From positions 1 to 64,000 of the forward strand of contig NZ_JAAXLS010000015.1 of assembly GCF_012328925.1 (NCBI RefSeq): a stretch of DNA of 64,000 bases, in the 5' to 3' direction. The notes under the pieces are model-generated. The model was not told the origin of the DNA and made no database searches. It was given only the letters and a program-made list of their open reading frames with translations. A program made the translations under genes and the position numbers. Below are positions 1 to 7,412 of this stretch, piece by piece. This DNA is from Amycolatopsis acididurans. GTDB taxonomy: Bacteria > Actinomycetota > Actinomycetes > Mycobacteriales > Pseudonocardiaceae. Position 1 is the stretch's first letter; each line of letters opens with the position of its first letter.

Positions 1-1
1 G

Positions 2-1840
2 CAGTACTCGCTGGTGGGGGATGCGGAGTTGGATGAGGGGGCGGTGTGGGAGGCGATCATGGATCCGATGGTCGCCGAGCTGGGGGAGGTGGTGTGGATT
101 GTTGATTTGAACCGGCAGAGCCTGGATCGGGTGGTGCCGAACATCGGGGCGCCGCGGCTGGCGGGGATGTTCGGTGCGGCGGGCTGGCAGGTGCTGACGG
201 TGAAGTACGGGCGGTTGCTGGAGGAGTTGTTCGCCCGGCCGGGCGGGGACGCGCTGCGGCGGCGGATCGATGAGATGTCCAATCCGGAGTATCAGCGGTT
301 GCTGCGCTGTACGCCGGCGCAGTTGCGGGAGCGGTTGCCGGACTCGCCGGAGCTGGCCCGGCTGGTGTCCACTGTAGATGATGACAGTCTGTATGCGGCG
401 ATGCGTAATCTCGGCGGGCACGACCTGCGGGCGGTGGGTGATGCGTTCGCGCGGATCGACGACACCCGCCCCACGGTGATTTTCGCCTATACCGTGAAGG
501 GTTTCGGGCTGGCCAGTGAGGGGCATCCGCAGAACCATTCGTCGCTGCTGACCGCCGGCCAGTTCGCCGAGCTGGCGGCGCGTTGTGGCATGTCGGTGGA
601 GGCGCCGTGGCAGCGGTTCGGCGCGGATACCCCGGCGGGCAGGTTGTGTGCGGCCACGGCGGAGCGCCTGCGCCGGGAGGCGGTGGCGCCCGCGGTGGTG
701 CCGCCGTTGCCGGTGGACATCGGCCGTACCCCGTCGGGTAGGGCGACGACGCAGGCGGCGCTGGGCCGGGCGTTGCTCGATCTGACGCGGGAGGCGCCGG
801 AGGTGGCGCGGCGGGTGGTCACACTGTGCCCGGACGTGTCCAGCTCGACGAATCTTGGTGGGTGGGTGAACAAGGTCGGCGTGTGGTCGCCGGACGAGCG
901 CCGGGACTGGTTCGACGACGATCCGGAGACGATCCTGCACTGGCGGGAAAAACCGAACGGGCAGCACATCGAGCTGGGGATCGCCGAGGGCAACCTGGTC
1001 GGGGCGCTGGGTGAGCTGGGTGCCACGTGGAGCAGGTGGGGGCAGCCGTTGCTGCCGATCGGGGTGCTCTACGACCCGTTCGTGGAGCGTGCGCTGGAAC
1101 CGTGGTCGTTCGGGATCTACGCGGGTGGACAGTCCATTTTGGTGGGTACGCCGTCCGGGGTGTCGCTGGCGCCGGAGGGTGGGGCGCATCAGTCGATCAC
1201 CACCCCGTCGGTGGGGCTGGAGCAGCCGGGCTGTATCACCTACGAGCCGGCGTTCGCGATCGATGTCGAGTGGACCCTGCTGGCGTCGCTGGCCCGGCTG
1301 GGCCGCCCGGACGGGACCAGCGCCTATCTGCGGCTCTCGACCCGGCCGGTGGACCAGGTTCTGGCCGGGGTGCCCGCCGACCCGGCCGCGCGGGAGCGGC
1401 GCCGCAAGCAGGTCGTCGCGGGCGCGTATCCGCTGCGCCGGTCGGCGGGAGATCCGGCGGTGACGATCGCCGCGATGGGCGCGATGGTGCCCGAAGCGCT
1501 CGCCGCCGCCGACCGGCTGGAGTCACTGGGCACCGCGGTCGACGTCGTCGTCGTGACCAGCCCCGGCTTGCTGTTCCAGGCCGTCCAGGCCCGCGCGGGC
1601 CACGGCCCGGCCCAGACGTGGGTGCTGGAGGCCGCGTTCCCGGCCCGGCGCGCCGCGCCGCTGGTCACCCTGCTCGACGGGCACCCGCACACGCTGGCCT
1701 TCCTCGCCGGGATCAACCAGGTGCGCGCCACACACCTCGGCGTGACCCGCTTCGGCCAGTCCGGCGACCTCGACAGCATCTACCACTACCACGGCATCGA
1801 CACCGACGCGGTCGTCGCCGCCGCACTCGACCTGCTCTAG
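2..1840 (+). CDS. Pyruvate dehydrogenase E1 / transketolase-like protein, 5' end missing
   Basis: The reading frame is open from the first bases of the window (QYSLV before GDAELDEG), so the start lies outside; 612 residues are visible. It belongs to the thiamine-diphosphate E1 family like homodimeric AceE. The ThDP-binding motif appears as GDA followed about 25 residues later by DLNRQSLD, where AceE enzymes normally have GDG. Other family signatures are the YTVKGFGL stretch, GQHIELGIAEGNLVGALGELG-type active-site loop and a C-terminal transketolase-like domain. It would decarboxylate a 2-oxo acid and pass the acyl group to a lipoyl E2, but no E2 or E3 gene is visible here. A GTG at 14 is an internal codon, not the start. 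Substrate (pyruvate or another 2-oxo acid) is uncertain. Confidence 0.8.
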   Translation, partial: QYSLVGDAELDEGAVWEAIMDPMVAELGEVVWIVDLNRQSLDRVVPNIGAPRLAGMFGAAGWQVLTVKYGRLLEELFARPGGDALRRRIDEMSNPEYQRLLRCTPAQLRERLPDSPELARLVSTVDDDSLYAAMRNLGGHDLRAVGDAFARIDDTRPTVIFAYTVKGFGLASEGHPQNHSSLLTAGQFAELAARCGMSVEAPWQRFGADTPAGRLCAATAERLRREAVAPAVVPPLPVDIGRTPSGRATTQAALGRALLDLTREAPEVARRVVTLCPDVSSSTNLGGWVNKVGVWSPDERRDWFDDDPETILHWREKPNGQHIELGIAEGNLVGALGELGATWSRWGQPLLPIGVLYDPFVERALEPWSFGIYAGGQSILVGTPSGVSLAPEGGAHQSITTPSVGLEQPGCITYEPAFAIDVEWTLLASLARLGRPDGTSAYLRLSTRPVDQVLAGVPADPAARERRRKQVVAGAYPLRRSAGDPAVTIAAMGAMVPEALAAADRLESLGTAVDVVVVTSPGLLFQAVQARAGHGPAQTWVLEAAFPARRAAPLVTLLDGHPHTLAFLAGINQVRATHLGVTRFGQSGDLDSIYHYHGIDTDAVVAAALDLL

Positions 1841-2066
1841 GAGCGATCGGACGGAGGGCCGGTTGCTGTTCTCGCGTTGACTGCGTAATTCGCGCCGACC
1901 CCGGTTCCGGAAACGGCGTTGTGACTTCAGGTGATCGTGGCGCGGACTTGGAATTTGCCTTATAGCCGAACGTCTTCGGTCGCTTGAACGCGGGTCCCGT
2001 GCCCGTCGAACTTCCTCCCGTCTTGGTAGCGTTTCTCGCTTTTCGTCGTCCTTGATGGGAGTTTTC

Positions 2067-2780
2067 ATGTTTGCGCGTAGATGTGGTGTGTTTGTTGCCG
2101 CGGTCGCGGTGGGAGTCGGATGCGCGGCCTGTGGCGGTTCGCCGGCGGCGGGCCAGGCCCCGGCGAGCGCCGCGGCCGCGGCGTTGACCGCGGACCAGGT
2201 TGGGGCGGCGGTGATGGCGGCCGCGCATGGCGCGTCGGCGGTGCATGTGCGCGGGACGGTCAAGGACGGATCGACCACGATGAAGATCGACGTGCAGCTG
2301 AACAAGGACAGCGCCGCCGGCACGATCATCCAAGGGGACACCACGATCCCGGTGCGGCGGGTGGGTTCGGTGTACTACGCGCAGATGACCGATGGCGTGA
2401 TCACGATGGCGGGTTTGTCGCCGAAGACGATGCCCGGACCGTTGATGCGGGACAAGTGGGTGTCCTCGCAGTCGAAGCTGGGCGCGGATCTGGTGGAGGG
2501 GAGCAAATCGTTCCTCAGCTATGACGAGTTCGTCGCGAACACGGCGGGCCAGATCCGGACGGCGTCGCTGACGGCCGCGGGCAGCGACACCGTGAATGGT
2601 GTGCCGGTGCTGGTGTTCCGCCAGTCCGATGGTTCCACCGCGGATGTCACGACGGCGGCTCCGCACTATCTGGTCCGGATGGCCGACGACACCGGCGGGT
2701 TCGATTTCAGCGGCTGGGATCAGCAGGTGGCGGTCGCGGCGCCCTCGGCCGGGGAACTGTATTCCGGGCCGGGTGCGTAA
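2067..2780 (+). CDS. Putative lipoprotein, LppX/LprG-like
   Basis: A 237-residue exported protein. The N-terminus has two Arg, a hydrophobic stretch and then two closely spaced cysteines (GVGCAACGG, about residues 18-21), which looks like a slightly degenerate lipobox. An Ala-rich linker leads into a domain of alternating strands with VHVRGTVKDG, KIDVQLNKDSAAGTI and VYYAQMTDG, typical of the LppX/LprA/F/G and LolA-like lipid-binding fold of actinobacterial lipoproteins. ATG at 2067 is preferred over the one at 2052 because GGGAG lies about 6 nt upstream. Its last 74 nt overlap the opposite-strand ankyrin gene tail to tail. Function inferred from fold only: carrying or sensing a lipid at the outer face of the membrane. 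Confidence 0.6.
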   Translation: MFARRCGVFVAAVAVGVGCAACGGSPAAGQAPASAAAAALTADQVGAAVMAAAHGASAVHVRGTVKDGSTTMKIDVQLNKDSAAGTIIQGDTTIPVRRVGSVYYAQMTDGVITMAGLSPKTMPGPLMRDKWVSSQSKLGADLVEGSKSFLSYDEFVANTAGQIRTASLTAAGSDTVNGVPVLVFRQSDGSTADVTTAAPHYLVRMADDTGGFDFSGWDQQVAVAAPSAGELYSGPGA

Positions 2781-3711
2781 ACCTCAGCCTGCCGGTGTGC
2801 GCTTCGAGCAGGGCGGCCATCTCCCGATTGCCGTGGTAGCGCGCGGCGCCGAGGGCGGTGGCGCCGAACAGTGGTTCGGTGAACCGGAGATCGGGATTCT
2901 TGCCGAGCAGGAACCGGGCGACCGCGCGGCGGTCGTGTGCGGCCGCCCAGATCAGCGCGTACTCGACGGCCCGTTGCGGGGCCAGCCGCGGGCCCCGGGC
3001 GCCCATCCGTTCCGGCGGCGTGATGCCGTCCTCGATGTAGCGCCGGACCTGGTCGAGTTCGCCCAGAGCCGCGGCGAAGCACAGGTTGTCGACGCGGGCG
3101 CCGGATCGGGCGAGTGCTTCGGCGGCGGCCGTGTGCCCGGACGTGATGGCGGTCCACAGTGGCCGGCCGTCCTCGTCGATCCCGTCCGGGCCGGCGCCAC
3201 CGCGGCAGAGTTCCTCGACCAGCGCCGCGTCCACCCCGGCGGCCGCCGGGCCCGCGGAGGAGACCAGCAGGCACAACGTCGTCATGCCGCCTCCGTAGCT
3301 GGCGCAGGTGGCATCCGGGTCCGCGCCTCGCGCGAGCAGCAGCCGCAGGACCTCGACGGCGTTGGCCGGCGACCGCTGCTGCCGTTCGACCTCGACACCG
3401 TTGGCCGCCACGTAGTGCAGCAACGTCTGCCGGTGCGGGAAAGGCGAGGGGGCCGTGATCAGCGCGGGGTGCGCGTCGAGCAGCCGGCGCAGCGTGCCGA
3501 GGTCTCCCGCGTGAACGGCGTCCGCGGCGGCCTCGAACCGTGTGTCGACCGGCTCGTTGCCGTGGGCCAGCGCGTCCGCCCAGTCCGCGTACCAGTGATC
3601 CCGGGCGATGGCCAGCTTCGCCGCATCGCCGTCGAGACGGTCGGCGGGCACCCCGGCAAAACGGAGCACGTCCTCGGCCATCCGGTCGCCATGGGCGGCG
3701 GCGGCACGCAA
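2707..3711 (-). CDS. Ankyrin-repeat protein
   Basis: About 334 residues, soluble, with several ankyrin-type helical repeats, for example DLGTLRRLLDAHPALIT, VEVLRLLLARGADPDATC, GRPLWTAITSGHTAAAEALARSGARVD, YALIWAAAHDRRAVARFLLGKNPDLRF and GATALGAARYHGNREMAALLEAH. Such proteins usually mediate protein-protein contacts; no enzymatic domain is visible. The start is doubtful: TTG at 3711 is the first usual start, but the frame remains open with good coding character upstream (VQRWIALRAGLL), so an unusual start between 3712 and about 3800 is possible, next to the stop of the RD-repeat gene. The 3' end overlaps the lipoprotein gene on the other strand. Likely cotranscribed with the gene at 3795-4364. 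Confidence 0.65.
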   Translation of the reverse strand: MRAAAAHGDRMAEDVLRFAGVPADRLDGDAAKLAIARDHWYADWADALAHGNEPVDTRFEAAADAVHAGDLGTLRRLLDAHPALITAPSPFPHRQTLLHYVAANGVEVERQQRSPANAVEVLRLLLARGADPDATCASYGGGMTTLCLLVSSAGPAAAGVDAALVEELCRGGAGPDGIDEDGRPLWTAITSGHTAAAEALARSGARVDNLCFAAALGELDQVRRYIEDGITPPERMGARGPRLAPQRAVEYALIWAAAHDRRAVARFLLGKNPDLRFTEPLFGATALGAARYHGNREMAALLEAHTGRLRFTHPARNTVPRPRAPRPPPADPSR

Positions 3712-3794
3712 CAGCCCGGCGCGCAGGGCGATCCACCGCTGGACCGGAACCTCGGTTTCCGCGACCTCGGGGGTCAGAGAATCCGACGCGCTGG

Positions 3795-4364
3795 TCAGAA
3801 TGGCTCCCCGGGACGGGCCTCCGCGGCGCGATCCAGCGCACTCTGCTCACGATCGGCCCACGCCGCCATCCGGTCCTCGCGCGCGCGGTCACGATCCCGC
3901 CGTGCCGCGTCACGATCGGTCGCGGCCGCGGCACGATCCCGCGACTCCGACCGCCACTGATCGGCGATGCGGTTGATGACCTCCCACAGTTCCCGGCGCT
4001 CAGCGCGCGCTTGCACCCGGTCGGCGGCCGCGGCCGAACGGTCGGCTCGCGCGCGGTCCCACAGTTCGGCGAGCTCCTTGGCGCCCAGCCCGTCCGCCTC
4101 CGCGGCCCGCTCCCGCCGGGCGGCGGCCTCGTCGCGCCGGGCCGCGGCATCGTCACGCTGTTCCGCCCGCGCGATCGCGCCGCGCACCGCCAGGTAGTCC
4201 GAGGACGTGTCGGCCCCGCGAGCCCGGGCGATCTGGTCCCGGTCACACGCGGTGTCGTCCCGGACCGTGGCCTTGGCATCACGCTGGGCCGCGGCGTCGT
4301 CCCGTGTCAACGCGTCCCAGTCCCGCTGGTCACCGCGCCCCGAGCGCCTGCTCATGACCTCCAT
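3795..4364 (-). CDS. Highly charged RD-repeat (coiled-coil-like) protein, function unknown
   Basis: A 189-residue protein dominated by Arg, Asp, Glu and Ala, in irregular heptad-like repeats of the type RDDAAAQRDAKATVRDD, QRDDAAARRDEAAARRERAAEAD and ATDRDAARRDRDRAREDR. It has no membrane segment, no signal peptide and only one cysteine, and should form long alpha helices or coiled coil. Proteins with this composition are common and uncharacterised in actinomycetes. ATG at 4364 is supported by AAAGGTG six nt upstream. It precedes the ankyrin gene and may form a two-gene unit with it. I do not recognise a function; possible roles are scaffold or stress protein, both speculative. Confidence 0.55.
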   Translation of the reverse strand: MEVMSRRSGRGDQRDWDALTRDDAAAQRDAKATVRDDTACDRDQIARARGADTSSDYLAVRGAIARAEQRDDAAARRDEAAARRERAAEADGLGAKELAELWDRARADRSAAAADRVQARAERRELWEVINRIADQWRSESRDRAAAATDRDAARRDRDRAREDRMAAWADREQSALDRAAEARPGEPF

Positions 4365-4554
4365 CGTCGCACCTTTCCGCCCGGTTACACACCACCGGCG
4401 GGAAGGGAATCCACGGCGAAGCCTCGAGCAAGGTCGACCACTTGGACCGCCTGAGTTATCCGCGATTCACATACCTCATGGAAGCGCAAGGCGCGGTTCG
4501 GCGATTCTTCCGCCATAGGCGGGCATTTTCTCGGGCGACACCCTTGCCATCTGG

Positions 4555-4582
4555 CTCTTAGTGAATCATGATGCACTAAGAG
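4555..4582. promoter_or_regulatory. 28-bp near-perfect palindrome, candidate TetR operator
   Basis: Outer arms CTCTTAGTG (4555-4563) and CACTAAGAG (4574-4582) are perfect inverted repeats. The centre contains the palindrome ATCATGAT, so the whole 28 bp is symmetric except for one mismatched pair (A4564/G4573). It lies 36 bp before the GTG start of the acyl-CoA dehydrogenase and about 190 bp from the divergent RD-repeat gene. The size and position fit a TetR-family operator; the regulator could be the TetR at 12784 or its paralogue at 15204. Confidence 0.6.
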
Positions 4583-4618
4583 TCGAGTCCGGCGATGTCG
4601 GCCGGTGAAGGAGTCGAT

Positions 4619-5773
4619 GTGGACTTTCGGGAGTCGTCGGAGCACAGGGACCTCCGGGACACGGTGCGGGCCATCGCCGCCAAGTTCGGGCCGGAGTACT
4701 ACGTCCCGCGGGCCGAGGCCGGTGAGCCGACCTCGGAACTGTGGGCGGAGCTGGGCCGCAACGGTTTCCTGGGGATCAACCTGCCGGAGGCCTACGGCGG
4801 AGGCGGCGCGGGGCTGGCCGAGCTGGCGATGGTGTGCGAGGAGACCGCCGCGGCCGGTTGTCCGCTGCTGTTGCTGCTGGTGTCGGCGGCGATCTCGGGG
4901 GAGATGATCTCCGACTTCGGCACCGAGGAGCAGAAGCGCTACTGGCTGCCGCGCATGGCCTCCGGCGAGTCGAAGGTGGTCTTCGGCATCACCGAGCCGG
5001 ATGCGGGCTCGAACACCCACCGGCTCTCCACGGTGGCCGAACGGGATGGTGGTGACTTCGTGATCAACGGCACGAAGCACTACATCTCCGGGGTCGACGA
5101 GGCCGAGGCCATCCTGCTGGTCACCCGCTCCGGCCGCGACGAAGCCACCGGGCGCGGGCGCCTGTCGCTGTTCATCGTGCCCACCGGCACCCCCGGCCTG
5201 GTGGCCACGCCGTTGCCGGTCTCGGCCAAGCTGCCGGAGAAGCAGTTCGTCCTGCACTTCGACGATCTGCGGGTGCCGGCGAGCGCGCTCGTGGGCGAGG
5301 AGGGCAACGGGTTCCAGCAGGTCTTCCACGGCCTCAACCCGGAGCGCATCACCGGCGCCGCGGTGTGCGTCGGCGTCGCCCGGCACGTGCTGGCGCAGGC
5401 CGCGGACTACGCGTCCACCCGATCGGTATGGGATACCCCGATCGGTGCCCACCAGGGCGTGGCGCACCCGCTGGCGAAGGCCAAGATCGAGGCCGACCTC
5501 GCCGCGTTGATGACGGCGAAGGCGGCGTGGCTGCACGATGCCGACCTGCCCGCGGGCGAAGCGTCCAATGTGGCCAAGTACGCCGCGGCGGAAGCGGCCG
5601 GTGCGGCGGTCGAGGCGGCCATCCAGGCGCACGGCGGCAACGGCCTGGCAACGGAGTACGGCCTGCTGCCCTACTGGGGGATCTCGCGGCTGTTGCGGAT
5701 CGCCCCGGTGAGCCGAGAGATGGTGCTCAACTTCGTCGCCCAGCACAGCCTCGGGCTGCCGCGCTCCTACTGA
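4619..5773 (+). CDS. Acyl-CoA dehydrogenase (AtuD-like position)
   Basis: A 384-residue FAD-dependent acyl-CoA dehydrogenase. The alpha-helical N-domain runs to about residue 115, the beta-domain carries FGITEPDAGSNTHRL and FVINGTKHYISG (FAD and substrate contacts), and the C-domain ends with QAHGGNGLATEYGL. GTG at 4619 is preferred because AAGGAG lies five nt upstream; an ATG at 4595 would add eight residues but has no good ribosome binding site. It opens an operon with an acyl-CoA carboxylase, crotonase and AtuA-type protein, so it probably makes the alpha,beta-unsaturated acyl-CoA that the carboxylase uses, as citronellyl-CoA or isovaleryl-CoA dehydrogenases do. Exact substrate unknown. 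The palindrome at 4555-4582 is its likely control site. Confidence 0.85.
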   Translation: MDFRESSEHRDLRDTVRAIAAKFGPEYYVPRAEAGEPTSELWAELGRNGFLGINLPEAYGGGGAGLAELAMVCEETAAAGCPLLLLLVSAAISGEMISDFGTEEQKRYWLPRMASGESKVVFGITEPDAGSNTHRLSTVAERDGGDFVINGTKHYISGVDEAEAILLVTRSGRDEATGRGRLSLFIVPTGTPGLVATPLPVSAKLPEKQFVLHFDDLRVPASALVGEEGNGFQQVFHGLNPERITGAAVCVGVARHVLAQAADYASTRSVWDTPIGAHQGVAHPLAKAKIEADLAALMTAKAAWLHDADLPAGEASNVAKYAAAEAAGAAVEAAIQAHGGNGLATEYGLLPYWGISRLLRIAPVSREMVLNFVAQHSLGLPRSY

Positions 5774-5798
5774 TTCCGGAAGAACGGACCATCGCGTC

Positions 5799-7400
5799 AT
5801 GACGACTGTCCTGCGCTCCGCGCTGAGTACGGCGGACGAGACATTCCAGACCAACTACCGGCACCAGAAGCAGGTGCTGGCCGAGCTCGACGAACAGATC
5901 CAGGCCGCCATCGCCGGCGGCGGGCCGCGGTACCAGCAACGGCACCGCGACCGCGGGCGTCTGCTCGTGCGGGAGCGGATCGAGCTGCTGCTCGACCGGG
6001 ACGCGTCGTTTCTCGAGCTGTCGACGCTGGCCGCGTGGGGCACCCAGTTCCCGGTCGGCGCCTCGGTCGTGACCGGCATCGGCGTCGTGTCCGGTGTCGA
6101 GTGCGTGCTCATCGCGCACGATCCGACCGTCCGCGGCGGCGCGATGAACCCGTACTCGCTGAAGAAGACGTTGCGCGCCTTGGAGATCGCGCGCGTCAAC
6201 CGGCTGCCGGTGATCAACCTCGTCGAGTCCGGCGGCGCCGACCTGCCGACGCAGTCGGAGCTGTTCGTGCACGCGGGCAAGATCTTCCACGACCTCACCG
6301 AACTGTCCTCGATGGCGATCCCCACGATCGCGCTCGTGTTCGGCAACTCCACGGCCGGCGGCGCGTACGTCCCGGGCATGTGCGACTACGCGGTGATGGT
6401 CGAGCGGCAGGCGAAGGTGTTCCTGGGCGGCCCGCCGCTGGTGAAGATGGCGACCGGCGAGGAAGCCGACGACGAGGAGCTGGGCGGCGCGTCCATGCAC
6501 GCCAGGATTTCCGGGCTGTGCGACCACTTCGCCGTCGACGAGCGCGACTGCATCCGCATCGGGCGGCAGATCGTCTCGGAGCTCAACTGGCACAAGCTCG
6601 GCCCGGGGCCGACGCTTCCGGCCGACGAGCCCCGCTACGACCCGGACGAGCTGCTGGGCATCGCGCCCTCGGACATCAAGGTGCCGTTCGACCCGCGCGA
6701 GGTGATCGCCCGCGTGGTCGACGGGTCCCGTTTCGGCGAGTACAAACCGTTGTGGGGCACCAGCCTGGTGACCGGCTGGGCCTCGGTGCACGGCTATCCG
6801 GTGGGCATACTCGCCAACGCTCGCGGCGTGTTGTTCAGCGAGGAGGCCAAGAAGGCCAGCGAGTTCATCCAGCTCGCCAACCAGACCGACACCCCGCTGC
6901 TGTTCCTGCAGAACACCACGGGCTACATGGTCGGCAAGGACTACGAGCAGGGCGGGATCATCAAGGACGGTTCCAAGATGATCAACTCCGTCGCCAACAG
7001 CAAGGTCCCGCACATCACGGTCAACCTGGCCGCCTCGTTCGGTGCCGGCAACTACGGCATGTCGGGGCGGGCCTACGACCCGCGGCTGATGTTTGCCTGG
7101 GCCGGGTCGCGGCTCGCGGTGATGGGCGCCGCGCAGCTGGCGGGCGTGATGTCGATCGTGGCCAAGCAGTCGGCGGCGGGCTCCGGGCGCGAGTTCGACG
7201 CCGAGGCCGACGAGCGCAACCGCGCGGCGATCGAGCAGCAGATCGACAAGGAGTCGCACGCCTTCTTCGTCACCGCGCGCCTGTACGACGACGGGCTCAT
7301 CGACCCGCGCGACACCCGCACCGTGCTCGGCATCGCCTTGTCCGCCGCGCACTCCAACATCGTCGCCGGCCAGCGTGGCTACGGCGTCTTCCGGATGTGA
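5799..7400 (+). CDS. Acyl-CoA carboxylase beta (carboxyltransferase) subunit
   Basis: A 533-residue carboxyltransferase of the methylcrotonyl-/geranyl-CoA carboxylase beta type. Two crotonase-like halves are visible: the N half with VRGGAMNPYSLKKTLRALEIA, NLVESGGADLP and TAGGAYVPGM (residues 185-194) followed by FLGGPPLVKMATGEE, and the C half with NTTGYMVGKDYEQGGIIKDGSKM and SFGAGNYGMSGRAYDPRLMF. It transfers CO2 from carboxybiotin to the gamma-carbon of an enoyl-CoA. It sits 25 nt after the dehydrogenase and 12 nt before its biotin-carboxylase partner. The context with an AtuA-like gene favours a terpenoid or branched enoyl-CoA over acetyl- or propionyl-CoA, but 3-methylcrotonyl-CoA cannot be excluded. 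Confidence 0.87.
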   Translation: MTTVLRSALSTADETFQTNYRHQKQVLAELDEQIQAAIAGGGPRYQQRHRDRGRLLVRERIELLLDRDASFLELSTLAAWGTQFPVGASVVTGIGVVSGVECVLIAHDPTVRGGAMNPYSLKKTLRALEIARVNRLPVINLVESGGADLPTQSELFVHAGKIFHDLTELSSMAIPTIALVFGNSTAGGAYVPGMCDYAVMVERQAKVFLGGPPLVKMATGEEADDEELGGASMHARISGLCDHFAVDERDCIRIGRQIVSELNWHKLGPGPTLPADEPRYDPDELLGIAPSDIKVPFDPREVIARVVDGSRFGEYKPLWGTSLVTGWASVHGYPVGILANARGVLFSEEAKKASEFIQLANQTDTPLLFLQNTTGYMVGKDYEQGGIIKDGSKMINSVANSKVPHITVNLAASFGAGNYGMSGRAYDPRLMFAWAGSRLAVMGAAQLAGVMSIVAKQSAAGSGREFDAEADERNRAAIEQQIDKESHAFFVTARLYDDGLIDPRDTRTVLGIALSAAHSNIVAGQRGYGVFRM

Positions 7401-7412
7401 GGACCACCTGAC

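Noticed and set aside
2720..4282. Large minus-strand frame overlapping the ankyrin and RD-repeat genes
   Set aside because: Arg/Pro/Gly-rich low-complexity translation in a different frame; the real genes have repeats and periodic third-position GC.
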